Of a DNA stretch of 64,000 nt, positions 26,638 through 35,726 are shown piece by piece. Source of the stretch: Pectobacterium aroidearum (GTDB lineage Bacteria; Pseudomonadota; Gammaproteobacteria; Enterobacterales; Enterobacteriaceae); contig NZ_CP065044.1 of assembly GCF_015689195.1 (NCBI RefSeq), positions 1,178,001 to 1,242,000 on the forward strand, given 5' to 3'. The notes below the pieces were generated by a model. It did not search any database, was not told the DNA's origin, and was given only the letters and a program-made list of their open reading frames with translations. The first letter of the stretch is position 1; each line of letters opens with the position of its first letter. The translations under genes were made by a program, and so were the position numbers.

Positions 26638-26830
26638 TATGATTCCTGATAATAAAATTGCCTGCTACACGCGGCATCCGCGTCGCGCTACTGGTGTCTT
26701 AGCGAAAGCGTGGGGACAGCCGTTATCGGTATATATTTCGTCGGCGAATAGATAACGACGAAAACGAAATCACATTATCATTGGTTTCATATTAATCAAG
26801 CGTTGAAAAGCGCTAAAAAATAACATTTAC

Positions 26831-26858
26831 AAAAAACAGCCCGAAAGGGTACGGGCTG
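26831..26858 (-). terminator. Rho-independent terminator of the methyltransferase gene
   Basis: On the minus strand CAGCCCG pairs with CGGGCTG around an 8-base loop, followed at once by TTTTTT. It lies about 40 bases past the stop of the gene at 26895-27668. Confidence 0.85.
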
Positions 26859-26894
26859 CTCAATGTGAGGTTGTTAATAGTAGGAGAACGCGGG

Positions 26895-27668
26895 TCAGGC
26901 GCGGGTGGCTTCTATCATCATAATGTCGGTGACAAAGGAACCGTCTGCCTGTACGTCAAAATGTTGCACCACCTCGTCCGGCAGCGTTTTTTGCAGTTCA
27001 CGAATCGCGATAGCAAAATGTTCTGGCGTGCGCATACGGGCGATCCAACTGCTGAACTCCAGCATCAGTCTGTCGCTGGTGACGTTACGCACGATAAACC
27101 CTGCTTCCGTAAACAGACTCAGCCATTCGCCCGGCGCGTAATTACGCACGTGCGAGGTATCCCGCAGTTTCTCTACCGTCTGCAAATAGCTGTCCAGCAG
27201 CGGATGACCGGGAGACACGACATCCATCATGATAACGCGTCCACCCGGTTTCAGGACGCGACGCATTTCCCGCAGCGCCTGTCCGACATCATGCCAGTGA
27301 TGCGCAGAGTAACGGCTGATGATGATGTCTGCGCTGCTATCTTTGAACGGTAAAGACTCGGCTACGCCTTGCTGAACGCGGATATTATTCAGCCCTTTCT
27401 GCATCGCAGCCTGACTGACTACCTCCAGCATTTGAGAAGACAGGTCGTAGGCGATAACCTCCGCGACGGCCTGTGCGGCAACGAAGCTGGCGTGTCCGGC
27501 ACCGCAGCCGACGTCGATCACCTGTGCCTGCGGAAAAGGCGCTAATAAGGCAGCCAGCCGGGTCAAATCTTTGCCCTGCGCATGCACCGCACTGGTCAGG
27601 TAGCTCTGCGCCTGTGATCCGAACTGGTGTTCAACACGACGATTATGATCCTGTTTTTCTTCCATCAT
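26895..27668 (-). CDS. SAM-dependent methyltransferase (YafE/UbiE-like)
   Basis: A 257-residue class I methyltransferase. The SAM-binding motif is VIDVGCGAGHASFVAAQAV near residue 45-63, followed by an acidic position in VIAYDLSSQML and ISRYSAHHW. The motif LKPGGRVIMMDVVSPGHP (about residues 140-160) is typical of UbiE/COQ5-like and YafE enzymes. The substrate is unknown. It follows the position of yafE in E. coli, near yafK, and ends in a clear terminator. It is divergent from a helix-turn-helix regulator 226 bases away, which may control it. Confidence 0.85.
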   Translation of the reverse strand: MMEEKQDHNRRVEHQFGSQAQSYLTSAVHAQGKDLTRLAALLAPFPQAQVIDVGCGAGHASFVAAQAVAEVIAYDLSSQMLEVVSQAAMQKGLNNIRVQQGVAESLPFKDSSADIIISRYSAHHWHDVGQALREMRRVLKPGGRVIMMDVVSPGHPLLDSYLQTVEKLRDTSHVRNYAPGEWLSLFTEAGFIVRNVTSDRLMLEFSSWIARMRTPEHFAIAIRELQKTLPDEVVQHFDVQADGSFVTDIMMIEATRA

Positions 27669-27894
27669 TGCTCTCGCTCTATCTGAATTGATCTTGTTTT
27701 ATCTGGGTAAACGGCGGCGCGCCAGCCACTAAAGAAGACGTCGGTCTGAGAACACTATAGTGAGGGAAAAATACGGGTACAATATGAGCATTTATACGGG
27801 TATAAAATACTCCCTGTTTAATTAACACTTCTTTCACTCATGCTGTTGTCATCGCGTGCCGTTTGGACAAGCGGGATGAAAAGGACACCTGATT

Positions 27895-28695
27895 ATGTCT
27901 GCAAATTCGTTTATGTCTGCCAATTCTCTGAGCGGCCCAAAGGCGCTGGGGGCTTTCTTACGGGCACTGCGTGAGCGGACCTCGCCGGAAAGGGTCGGCT
28001 TGCCCGCGTCCGGTCGGCGGCGCACCAGTGGATTACGCCGCGAAGAGTTGGCGCAAATCGCCCGAATCAGCACCACCTGGTATACCTGGCTTGAGCAGGG
28101 GCGTGATGTGTCCGCTTCCGCCTCGGCGCTGACTCGCTTGTCGCAGGCGTTAAAGCTGGAACCCGCAGAGCATGATTATCTTTTTAGTCTGGCTGGCGTA
28201 CAGGATCCTCAGAAGCAGGGTAGGGCAATGTCGCTCGATGCGCGGGTTGCCGCCAGTCTGCACCATATTACCTGTCCTGCGTATCTTCTGGATGGCAACT
28301 GGAACATGCTGGCGTGGAATGCGCCGTCGGAACAGCTGTTCGCCGGATGGCTGGGAAACGATCCTGAACCGAATCTGCTGCGCTTTATGTTTCTTAACCC
28401 GCTGGCACGATCGCTGGTCGCTGATTGGCCGGAACGTGCCAGACGGGTGGTGGCGGAGTTTCGGGCGGAGTCCAGCCATTATGCGTCTGTCGAGTCCGTT
28501 CGGCACGTGGTGATGGCGCTGTGTGAAGAAAGCCGCGAGTTCAATCTCTGGTGGTCTCAGCAGGCGGTAACCGCCCGTGAAGGCGGCGAGCGACGTTTCC
28601 ACCACCCTCTGCTGGGAGAGATCGCCTATCATCAACAGACTTTCCATCCTGCCGGACAGGGGGAATTTAAGTTGGTGATGCTGATCGCGCAGTAA
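27895..28695 (+). CDS. XRE-type regulator with MmyB-like ligand domain
   Basis: A 266-residue transcriptional regulator. The N-terminal helix-turn-helix (about residues 12-75) contains RRTSGLRREELAQIARISTTWYTWLEQGRDV, a hallmark of MmyB-type regulators. The C-terminal part has WNMLAWNAPSEQLFAGW and NLLRFMFLNP, the PAS-like MmyB ligand-binding domain. RBS AAAGGA supports the ATG at 27895. The first twelve residues are a duplicated hexapeptide (MSANSF-MSANSL), giving a second possible start at 27913. It is divergent from the methyltransferase gene, a usual arrangement for this family, so that gene is a candidate target. Confidence 0.88.
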   Translation: MSANSFMSANSLSGPKALGAFLRALRERTSPERVGLPASGRRRTSGLRREELAQIARISTTWYTWLEQGRDVSASASALTRLSQALKLEPAEHDYLFSLAGVQDPQKQGRAMSLDARVAASLHHITCPAYLLDGNWNMLAWNAPSEQLFAGWLGNDPEPNLLRFMFLNPLARSLVADWPERARRVVAEFRAESSHYASVESVRHVVMALCEESREFNLWWSQQAVTAREGGERRFHHPLLGEIAYHQQTFHPAGQGEFKLVMLIAQ

Positions 28696-28736
28696 ACGCG
28701 GGCATTATTGCGCTGCTTGTCTATACTGACTTTGAT

Positions 28737-28752
28737 CTGTATATTTATACAG
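28737..28752. promoter_or_regulatory. LexA box upstream of dinB
   Basis: CTGTATATTTATACAG is a perfect CTGT-N8-ACAG LexA operator, with an AT-rich centre. It ends 18 bases before the dinB start, consistent with SOS control of DNA polymerase IV. Confidence 0.93.
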
Positions 28753-28770
28753 TATCTTCAGAGGGCCAGT

Positions 28771-29829
28771 ATGCGCAAAATCATTCATGTTGATATGGAC
28801 TGCTTCTACGCAGCAATTGAGATGCGTGATAACCCGCGCCTGCGCGATATTCCTCTGGCGATTGGTGGAAGCGCCGATCGCCGTGGCGTCATCAGTACCG
28901 CTAACTATCCTGCCCGGCGCTACGGCGTCCGCAGTGCGATGGCGACGGCAACCGCTTTGCGCCTGTGTCCACACCTCACCTTGTTGCCCGGCCGCATGGA
29001 TGTGTATAAGTCCACCTCGCGCCAAATCCGCGATATCTTCGCCCGCTACACCTCGCTGATCGAACCGCTTTCTCTGGATGAGGCTTATCTGGATGTCACC
29101 GACAGTCCGCATTGCAACGGTTCGGCGACACGTATTGCCGAAGAAATTCGTCGAACTATTGCGGATGAGCTGAATCTGACGGCATCGGCGGGGATTGCGC
29201 CGATCAAATTTCTGGCAAAGATCGCGTCTGAGTTAAATAAGCCGAATGGACAATATGTCATTACGCCGGAGCAGGTGGATGATTTCCTGCTGTCGCTGCC
29301 GTTGGAGAAGATCCCCGGCGTCGGCAAGGTGACGGCGAAACGGTTGGAAGAACGCGGCCTGCATACCTGTGCGGATGTGCGAGTGTACGCGTTGGCGGAT
29401 CTGCTTAAAGAATTCGGCAAGTTTGGCCGCGTACTGTGGGAGCGATGTCAGGGAATCGATGAGCGACGGATTTCGCCGGATAGGCTGAGGAAGTCGGTCG
29501 GTGTGGAGAAGACGCTGGCGCAGGATATCCACGACTGGGGACAGTGTGAAAATCTGATTGAACAGCTTTATCAAGAGCTGGAAGTTCGCCTGAAACGGGT
29601 AAAACCCGATCTGCATATTGCGCGTCAGGGCGTCAAACTCAAGTTTGATGATTTTCAGCAAACCACGCAGGAACATGTGTGGCCGATGTTGAATAAACAG
29701 GATCTGTTAAAGCTGGCACAGCAAACCTGGCAGGAGCGGCGTAAATCCAGAGGCGTCCGGCTGGTTGGGCTACATGTGACGCTGCTCGATCCGCAAATTG
29801 AGCGGCAGCTGGTGTTTGATTGGGGATAA
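28771..29829 (+). CDS. dinB: DNA polymerase IV
   Basis: A 352-residue Y-family polymerase for translesion synthesis. The motifs [17 protein letters not shown] (first catalytic Asp at residue 8), [10 protein letters not shown] (catalytic Asp and Glu near 103-104) and [25 protein letters not shown] are diagnostic. The C-terminal little-finger region ends LVFDWG. The start at 28771 is chosen over 28708 because homologues begin [10 protein letters not shown] and the LexA box lies just upstream. It is a single-gene SOS unit ended by a bidirectional terminator. Confidence 0.97.
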   Translation: MRKIIHVDMDCFYAAIEMRDNPRLRDIPLAIGGSADRRGVISTANYPARRYGVRSAMATATALRLCPHLTLLPGRMDVYKSTSRQIRDIFARYTSLIEPLSLDEAYLDVTDSPHCNGSATRIAEEIRRTIADELNLTASAGIAPIKFLAKIASELNKPNGQYVITPEQVDDFLLSLPLEKIPGVGKVTAKRLEERGLHTCADVRVYALADLLKEFGKFGRVLWERCQGIDERRISPDRLRKSVGVEKTLAQDIHDWGQCENLIEQLYQELEVRLKRVKPDLHIARQGVKLKFDDFQQTTQEHVWPMLNKQDLLKLAQQTWQERRKSRGVRLVGLHVTLLDPQIERQLVFDWG

Positions 29830-29854
29830 GGCTGTTTAGTTGAGGATAAAAAAG

Positions 29855-29884
29855 GGGCGACGTCTATGCGCCGCCCTGATTTTT
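29855..29884. terminator. Bidirectional terminator between dinB and pepD
   Basis: GGGCGACG (29855-29862) pairs with CGCCGCCC (29869-29876) with one mismatch. An A-run lies on the left and TGATTTTT on the right, so it can serve both convergent genes. Confidence 0.75.
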
Positions 29885-29896
29885 ATGACTACGTGA

Positions 29897-31357
29897 TTAA
29901 GCGCGTGGCGGAATCGCTTTCAGCAGTTCTGTCAGCAATTTCCAGTACAGATCGACGCTGCCGATATGCACTTGTTCATCCGGCGAATGCGGCCCGGTGA
30001 TGGTTGGCCCGATGGAAACCATGTCCATGTCTGGGTACGGTTTCTTGAACAGACCACATTCCAGACCAGCGTGAATCACCATGATGTTCGGCGTCTTGTT
30101 GAACAGCTTCTGATAGGTTTCTCGAACCAGCGCCATGACCGGTGAGTGCGCATCCGGCTGCCAGCCCGGGTAGCCGCCTTTCGGTGACGTTTTCGCGCCA
30201 GCCAACTGACCCAGCGCCGTCAGCGTACCGACGACGGCATCTTTACCGCTGTCGATCAGCGAACGAATCAGGCAGATGATTTCCGCGTGGTCGTCTTCCA
30301 TTGTCACAACGCCCAGGTTCAGTGACGTTTCCACCACACCTTTGACTTCGTCGCTCATGCGGATCACGCCGTTTGGTGTGGCATTGAGCAGCGCCAGCAG
30401 ACGATCGCGGCTGTCCTGCGTCAGCGGGTGCTCATTGCTGTCGCTGGCTTCCACCAGTACGGTCAGGTTTTTCTCAACGGCGGACAGTTCATTTTTCAGC
30501 ACCGCCAGATAGTCCTGGCTCAGCGTCTTCAACTGCTCGACGTTTGCAGCTGGCAGTGACAGCGTGGCGAAGGCTTCACGTGGAATGGCGTTACGCAGCG
30601 TCCCGCCATTCAGATCGAGAATGCGGATATCCAGCGCTTTCGCCTGTTCGAACAGGAAACGAGCCAGCAGCTTATTGGCGTTACCCAGACCCAGATGAAT
30701 ATCGCCGCCGGAGTGGCCGCCTTTCAGCCCTTTAATCGTCAGTTTCAGCGTTTGGTAACCAGCCGGTGGAACTTCGCGCGTCAGCGGCAGACGGGTAATG
30801 AAATCAATACCGCCCGCGCAACCCATGTAGATCTCGCCTTCTTCTTCCGAATCGGTATTGATCAGGATTTCGCCCTGAAGCCAGTTTGGTTGCAGGCCAA
30901 ACGCGCCATCCATACCGGCTTCTTCCGTCATGGTCAGCAGCACTTCCAGCGGGCCATGCTCGACGTTTGGATCGGCCAGCACCGCTAGCGCAGACGCCAT
31001 ACCGATGCCATTATCCGCGCCCAGCGTGGTGCCGCGTGCTTTCAGCCATTCACCGTCAACATAAGGCTGGATAGGATCGGTAGTGAAATCGTGTACGGTG
31101 TCGTTGTTTTTCTGCGGCACCATGTCCAGATGCGCCTGCAATACGACAGGTTTGCGATTTTCCATACCTGCGGTTGCCGCTTTGCGCAGCAGGATATTGC
31201 CGACCTGATCGCGCTCGGCATGAATGCCTTTCTCTTTAGCCCATTCCAGAATGTGTGCGGCCAGCGCTTCTTCATGATAAGACGGATGCGGAATGGAACA
31301 GATCTTGGCGAAAATATCCCACAGCGGCTGGGGGGAAAGTTGAGACAATTCAGACAC
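29897..31357 (-). CDS. pepD: Aminoacyl-histidine dipeptidase (peptidase D)
   Basis: A 486-residue M20-family metallopeptidase that cleaves dipeptides such as carnosine in the cytoplasm. Metal-binding segments are VVLQAHLDMVPQ (about residues 72-83), TTLGADNGIGMA (about 114-125) and MTEEAGMDGAFGL (about 144-158), with NTDSEEEGEIYMGCAGG following. The length matches E. coli PepD (485). It is convergent with dinB and divergent from gpt. Confidence 0.96.
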   Translation of the reverse strand: MSELSQLSPQPLWDIFAKICSIPHPSYHEEALAAHILEWAKEKGIHAERDQVGNILLRKAATAGMENRKPVVLQAHLDMVPQKNNDTVHDFTTDPIQPYVDGEWLKARGTTLGADNGIGMASALAVLADPNVEHGPLEVLLTMTEEAGMDGAFGLQPNWLQGEILINTDSEEEGEIYMGCAGGIDFITRLPLTREVPPAGYQTLKLTIKGLKGGHSGGDIHLGLGNANKLLARFLFEQAKALDIRILDLNGGTLRNAIPREAFATLSLPAANVEQLKTLSQDYLAVLKNELSAVEKNLTVLVEASDSNEHPLTQDSRDRLLALLNATPNGVIRMSDEVKGVVETSLNLGVVTMEDDHAEIICLIRSLIDSGKDAVVGTLTALGQLAGAKTSPKGGYPGWQPDAHSPVMALVRETYQKLFNKTPNIMVIHAGLECGLFKKPYPDMDMVSIGPTITGPHSPDEQVHIGSVDLYWKLLTELLKAIPPRA

Positions 31358-31687
31358 TATTTCAGTCTCCTTGTTAGCGGCCAGCCTTCGCGTTCTGGCG
31401 GGCAGGGCTATAGGTTAAAAGTTAATCGCGGTTAGCCACATAATATGGCGTGTCATAACAGAATATCATTTTCCATCAAAGCAGGGGAATTGCCGTCGAC
31501 CCTGCCTTATTTTTCCTGCTGCAATATGAATCAATGGGCTCGGCAGGGCGCAGGTTGACGGGAAAAACTCGGTTCTCACGTTGAGAAAAACTGGTTTTTA
31601 TGTTGTCGGCTATCTATAATCTCGCGCAACCTTTTTCCCCCCTCAGACTCAACTTAAGCCGGTTTTTATTCGGCTGGGATATATTTT
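31358..31687. promoter_or_regulatory. Divergent pepD/gpt promoter region
   Basis: A gene-free 330 bases separating two divergent genes. It should hold both promoters. I see no clear operator or hairpin that I can name. Confidence 0.35.
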
Positions 31688-32146
31688 ATGAGCGAAAAGT
31701 ACGTCGTAACCTGGGATATGTTGCAAATTCATGCCCGCAAACTGGCACAGCGTTTACTGCCTGCCGATCAATGGAAAGGCATCATTGCCGTCAGCCGCGG
31801 CGGTCTGGTTCCAAGCGCGCTGCTGGCGCGTGAGCTGGGGATTCGTCACGTTGATACCGTTTGCATCTCCAGTTATGACCACGATAACCAGCGCGAAATG
31901 AAAGTGCTGAAACGTGCCGAGGGAGATGGCGAAGGGTTTATCGTGATTGACGATCTGGTCGACACGGGCGGTACGGCAAAAGCAATCCGTGATATGTACC
32001 CGAAAGCGCATTTTGTGACCATTTTCGCTAAGCCTGCTGGTAAACCGCTGGTTGACGATTACGTCATTGATATTCCGCAGGACACCTGGATTGAGCAGCC
32101 GTGGGATATGGGCGTGGTGTTTGTGCCGCCTTTGTCTGGCCGCTAA
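31688..32146 (+). CDS. gpt: Xanthine-guanine phosphoribosyltransferase
   Basis: A 152-residue purine salvage enzyme that converts xanthine, guanine and less well hypoxanthine to nucleotides using PRPP. The PRPP-binding motif [18 protein letters not shown] (about residues 80-98) and the flexible loop [16 protein letters not shown] are clear. Length equals the E. coli enzyme (152). The order gpt-frsA-crl is the same as in E. coli. A hairpin terminator follows. Confidence 0.97.
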   Translation: MSEKYVVTWDMLQIHARKLAQRLLPADQWKGIIAVSRGGLVPSALLARELGIRHVDTVCISSYDHDNQREMKVLKRAEGDGEGFIVIDDLVDTGGTAKAIRDMYPKAHFVTIFAKPAGKPLVDDYVIDIPQDTWIEQPWDMGVVFVPPLSGR

Positions 32147-32176
32147 TTGCCTCACCGATAAATATCGATTTCCATC

Positions 32177-32199
32177 AATGCCCGGTTTAGCCGGGCATT
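32177..32199 (+). terminator. gpt terminator
   Basis: AATGCCCGG pairs with CCGGGCATT around a short loop, followed by GTTGTTT. It lies about 30 bases after the gpt stop. Confidence 0.75.
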
Positions 32200-32361
32200 G
32201 TTGTTTATGAACTGTGGTAATTTCTAGCGTAGGCTTTGATCCGATCGTGTGTTTCTGCTGTTGGTATTTGTCTTCTCTGGCCTGAGTTCGTTACACTTTA
32301 ACGGGTGACGAAGAAGTCGTCTGATGTCCGCTAACAGCGGTTTACATTAATGGAGGCTGCT

Positions 32362-33612
32362 GTGGCGCAAGCTAACCTGTCTGAAACGCTATTCAAACCA
32401 TCCTTTAAACATCCAGAAACCTCGACGCTGGTTCGACGTACGCGAAATAGTCAGGACGTGCAGGGGCTGCATTCTACGCTGGAAGGGGAAAAGACCCGCA
32501 GTTGGTATCGCATGATTAACCGGCTGATGTGGATTTGGCGTGGCGTCGACCCTTGGGAAATCGAAGACGTGCTGTCGCGTATCGCGGTCAGCAAGGCCGA
32601 CAGAAGCAACGAGCAACTGCTTGATACGGTGATCGGCTACCGCGGCGGTAACTGGATTTATGAATGGGCGAAGCAGGGCGCAGACTGGCAGCAGCGAGCA
32701 ACAGAAAGCGGCGATGATGCGCAAACCGGACAGTTCTGGCTGAACGCCGCCAATCTCTACAGCATTGCTGCCTATCCGCATATTAAAGGCGATGAGCTGG
32801 CAGAGCAGGCGCAAACGCTGGCAAACCGCGCCTATGAAGAGGCCGCCAAGTATCTGCCTTATGAACTCAAAGAACTGACGTTCCCCATTGCGGGTGGCGG
32901 CACGCTGACCGGTTTTCTGCATATGCCATCGCAGGCGAAAGCGCCTTTCCCTACTGTGCTTATGTGCGGCAGTCTGGAAATGTTGCAGAGCGATTATCAT
33001 CGCCTGTTTCAGGACTATTTTGCGCCAGCTGGCATGGCGATGCTGACGATTGATGTTCCCTCCGTTGGATTTTCTTCCCGCTGGAAACTGACTCAGGATT
33101 CCAGTTTCCTGCATCAGCAGCTCTTGCGCGCGCTGCCGGATGTCCCGTGGGTCGATCACTCGCGCGTTGTGGCGTTTGGTTTCCGCTTTGGTGCCAATAT
33201 TGCCGTTCGGCTGGCGTATCTGGAATCGCAGCGCTTACGTGGTGTGGCCTGTCTTGGCCCTTTGGTGCATCACCTATTAAGCGATTCGACTCGCCAGCAG
33301 CAGGTGCCGGATATGTTTATGGATGTGCTGGCGAGTCGTCTGGGTATGCCCTTCTCGACGGATACCTCGCTGAAAACCGAGCTGGGGCGTTATTCGCTGA
33401 AAACGCAGGGGCTACTCGGACGCCGCTGCCCGACGCCAATGCTGGCAGGCTACTGGGATAACGATCCGCTGTGCCCGAAAGAAGAGGCCAGCCTGATAGT
33501 GAACTCATCCGCACAAGGGAAACTGCTGCCGGTTAACTTCTCGCCGGTGTACCAGAATTTCGATCGCGCATTACAGCAAATCAGTGGATGGCTGCAGGAT
33601 AAAGTGTGTTAA
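32362..33612 (+). CDS. frsA: Esterase FrsA (fermentation-respiration switch protein)
   Basis: A 416-residue alpha/beta-hydrolase-fold protein close to E. coli FrsA (414). Conserved blocks include [56 protein letters not shown] and [21 protein letters not shown]. The GTG at 32362 is chosen because GGAGG ends 5 bases upstream and homologues begin M(A/T)QANLSE; the ATG at 32350 overlaps the ribosome site. In E. coli it was described as an esterase and as a partner of the sugar PTS protein EIIA-Glc. The terminator that follows separates it from the ankyrin genes. Confidence 0.95.
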   Translation: MAQANLSETLFKPSFKHPETSTLVRRTRNSQDVQGLHSTLEGEKTRSWYRMINRLMWIWRGVDPWEIEDVLSRIAVSKADRSNEQLLDTVIGYRGGNWIYEWAKQGADWQQRATESGDDAQTGQFWLNAANLYSIAAYPHIKGDELAEQAQTLANRAYEEAAKYLPYELKELTFPIAGGGTLTGFLHMPSQAKAPFPTVLMCGSLEMLQSDYHRLFQDYFAPAGMAMLTIDVPSVGFSSRWKLTQDSSFLHQQLLRALPDVPWVDHSRVVAFGFRFGANIAVRLAYLESQRLRGVACLGPLVHHLLSDSTRQQQVPDMFMDVLASRLGMPFSTDTSLKTELGRYSLKTQGLLGRRCPTPMLAGYWDNDPLCPKEEASLIVNSSAQGKLLPVNFSPVYQNFDRALQQISGWLQDKVC

Positions 33613-33623
33613 GCATGATCAAT

Positions 33624-33650
33624 GGCAGGCGTAGAACCTGCCAATTTTTT
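33624..33650 (+). terminator. frsA terminator
   Basis: GGCAGG (33624-33629) pairs with CCTGCC (33637-33642), then AATTTTTT. It lies 12 bases after the frsA stop, which argues that any ATG upstream of 33650 is not used for the next gene. Confidence 0.85.
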
Positions 33651-33678
33651 ACCCGTTTGGGAATCGTTGAGGGATGCA

Positions 33679-35715
33679 ATGATGTGGGGAATATTGTCTC
33701 GTCAGCAGCAAAGCCTGCATGACATCTGTTGTTCAGACCTACCGCTGGAAAAGAAAAAACGACAAATCGACCGCTTTCTGGCGCAGGGCGGCAGCATCAA
33801 TGAAAGGCAACCCCATAGCGCTAATGTGCTTGGCTTGCTAACGGTCAATACGGACGCACCGGATACGGAGTTGGTTCGTTACCTGCTGGATAAGGGCGCT
33901 TTTATTGAACAGCCTGGAGGATTCAGCTCGTTACATAATGCGATCGAGTTTTTCCATCTGGAACTTGCCGAGCTCTACCTTCAGTACGGCGCTGATGTGC
34001 ACTACCTCAATTTCTTCAGCAACTCATGGCTGAACTACCTGTACTGTCCTCAGGATCGCTATACCTACACCGACGACCAGCGTAAGCAAATGCTCGATCT
34101 GCTGTTACGTTACGGTTTGGATCTCAATCGTGAAACCATTTTCTGGACATCGCTGGAAACCAGCTTTCCGATCGAGATCGTGATGTGCGAGAAGGATGTC
34201 AGTCTGCTGGAGCATATCTTCCAGCTCGATATCCCGATTCATTTTGCCGAAACCGGCATTTTTGAACGCATCTTTAACTATAAAAGCGAGTGGCTTCCAC
34301 TGCCGCTCTTTCAACAGATCGTGAAACGGGCAGGCGGGTCAGCTTATCGTGAGCCTGGTGTCATTCTTTCCGAAGACAAGAAGATCCGTACCGATGGATC
34401 GCTATTGGAAATGGCCATTTTTTATGCCGCGGACGAACGACTCTGTGAATGTTTGCTCGATACCTACCCTGATATCCGCTGCGATTTAAGCAACTACAGC
34501 TTTGTTCTGGATGCCTTGCTTAACCGCTATTCGCTTGAATTGGTGGAGCGGATTGTGCAAAAAACGGCGGATATCGATCGTCCTTATTCCTTGTTCATCT
34601 CCTCTGGCCGAAAAAAACAGGACGGGTGGGAGGCCGATGCATACCCTGACGTGGGTAGCTCGGCCATGATGCAGTTTGTGGACAACCGTCTGATAAAAGC
34701 GCTGAGTGAGCCCGATTACTACGTCTATTTTTACGATGCCATGAGCCTGTTGCTGCAATACGGCGCGTCGCCTCTGGTCGATAAAATGAGCGGGGGGCGC
34801 AGCTATGAAATGCGAAACTGGTCATTGCTTTACCTCGTCTGCGTTGAAATGGTGTCGCAGAATAACTTTCGTCCTGACCTGCTGGATTTACTGGTAGCGC
34901 ATGGTGCGAATTTCAACGTGAAGAAAAGTGCGGTCAGCGAGCCACTCTGCATTACGCTGCTTCAGCGTGGCTATAGTTCGACACATGAAGATGTGCTGCT
35001 TCAGGTGATGAACTACCTCTACGAACACGGTATGGATTTGCAGGCGACCAATGCTTACCTGATCAACACGGCAGCCGCGGCGGGAATAGGCTCACGACCA
35101 CAGGTCTTGCAGTGGCTTATTGCACGCGGTGTGGATATTCACACCCTGAGTGGGTTCGACAATTCCCCCGTTTTGCATAAAACCATCAGCCTGTATAGCG
35201 CGGAAGAACTGACGCCGGAGCGGCGTGCGGAAACCGTCGCGGTACTGTTGGATAACGGCGCGAATATTGATGAGTTTTCGATTGATGAACAATTCACGCC
35301 GCTGATGTGTGCGGCTTACTATGGTGAAGCGAAGTGTGCCGATGTACTGCTGGCGCGCGGAGCAAACCCGCATGCTCGCAGTGCCAACGGGATGACGCCT
35401 CTGCGCTGTGCGCTACATCGCGCCGATGCGGCAGCCGCGCGTATTGTGACCCTGCTTCATCAATATGGCGTGACGATCGCACGAGTGGACGAAGAGGGGA
35501 ACGATCTGCTGGTCGACTGTATTCGCAATAAACATGAAGCGATGTTTAAAGCGCTACTGGAGATACTATCCCCCACTCTGGATGAGATGCATCGGCTTCT
35601 GGACTGGCTGGCGCGGGGCAACCGCTATTGCTATTTCTCCGATCAGTTACGCCAACAGATTGCGCGACTAAGTGCAGGCGAGCCGTCTTCTTCTCATCAT
35701 TCGTTACCGCTATAA
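33679..35715 (+). CDS. Large ankyrin-repeat protein, paralogue 1
   Basis: A protein of about 678 residues built of ankyrin repeats. Clear repeat pieces are TELVRYLLDKGAFIEQPGGFSSLHNAI near the N-terminus, then LLDLLVAHGANFN, and the best repeats near residues 530-600 (ETVAVLLDNGANIDEF, TPLMCAAYYGEAKCADVLLARGANPHARSANGMTPL). No signal peptide, membrane segment or extra catalytic domain is evident, so it is likely cytosolic and mediates protein binding. ATG 33679 has GAGGG upstream; an ATG at 33622 would read through the frsA terminator. It is 11 bases upstream of a paralogue and in one operon with it. E. coli has no genes at this position. Confidence 0.8.
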   Translation: MMWGILSRQQQSLHDICCSDLPLEKKKRQIDRFLAQGGSINERQPHSANVLGLLTVNTDAPDTELVRYLLDKGAFIEQPGGFSSLHNAIEFFHLELAELYLQYGADVHYLNFFSNSWLNYLYCPQDRYTYTDDQRKQMLDLLLRYGLDLNRETIFWTSLETSFPIEIVMCEKDVSLLEHIFQLDIPIHFAETGIFERIFNYKSEWLPLPLFQQIVKRAGGSAYREPGVILSEDKKIRTDGSLLEMAIFYAADERLCECLLDTYPDIRCDLSNYSFVLDALLNRYSLELVERIVQKTADIDRPYSLFISSGRKKQDGWEADAYPDVGSSAMMQFVDNRLIKALSEPDYYVYFYDAMSLLLQYGASPLVDKMSGGRSYEMRNWSLLYLVCVEMVSQNNFRPDLLDLLVAHGANFNVKKSAVSEPLCITLLQRGYSSTHEDVLLQVMNYLYEHGMDLQATNAYLINTAAAAGIGSRPQVLQWLIARGVDIHTLSGFDNSPVLHKTISLYSAEELTPERRAETVAVLLDNGANIDEFSIDEQFTPLMCAAYYGEAKCADVLLARGANPHARSANGMTPLRCALHRADAAAARIVTLLHQYGVTIARVDEEGNDLLVDCIRNKHEAMFKALLEILSPTLDEMHRLLDWLARGNRYCYFSDQLRQQIARLSAGEPSSSHHSLPL

Positions 35716-35726
35716 GGACGTAGTGT

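Noticed and set aside
33622..33678. Upstream ATG for the first ankyrin gene
   Set aside because: Using it would place the start within the frsA terminator hairpin. The ATG at 33679 has GAGGG upstream and avoids this.
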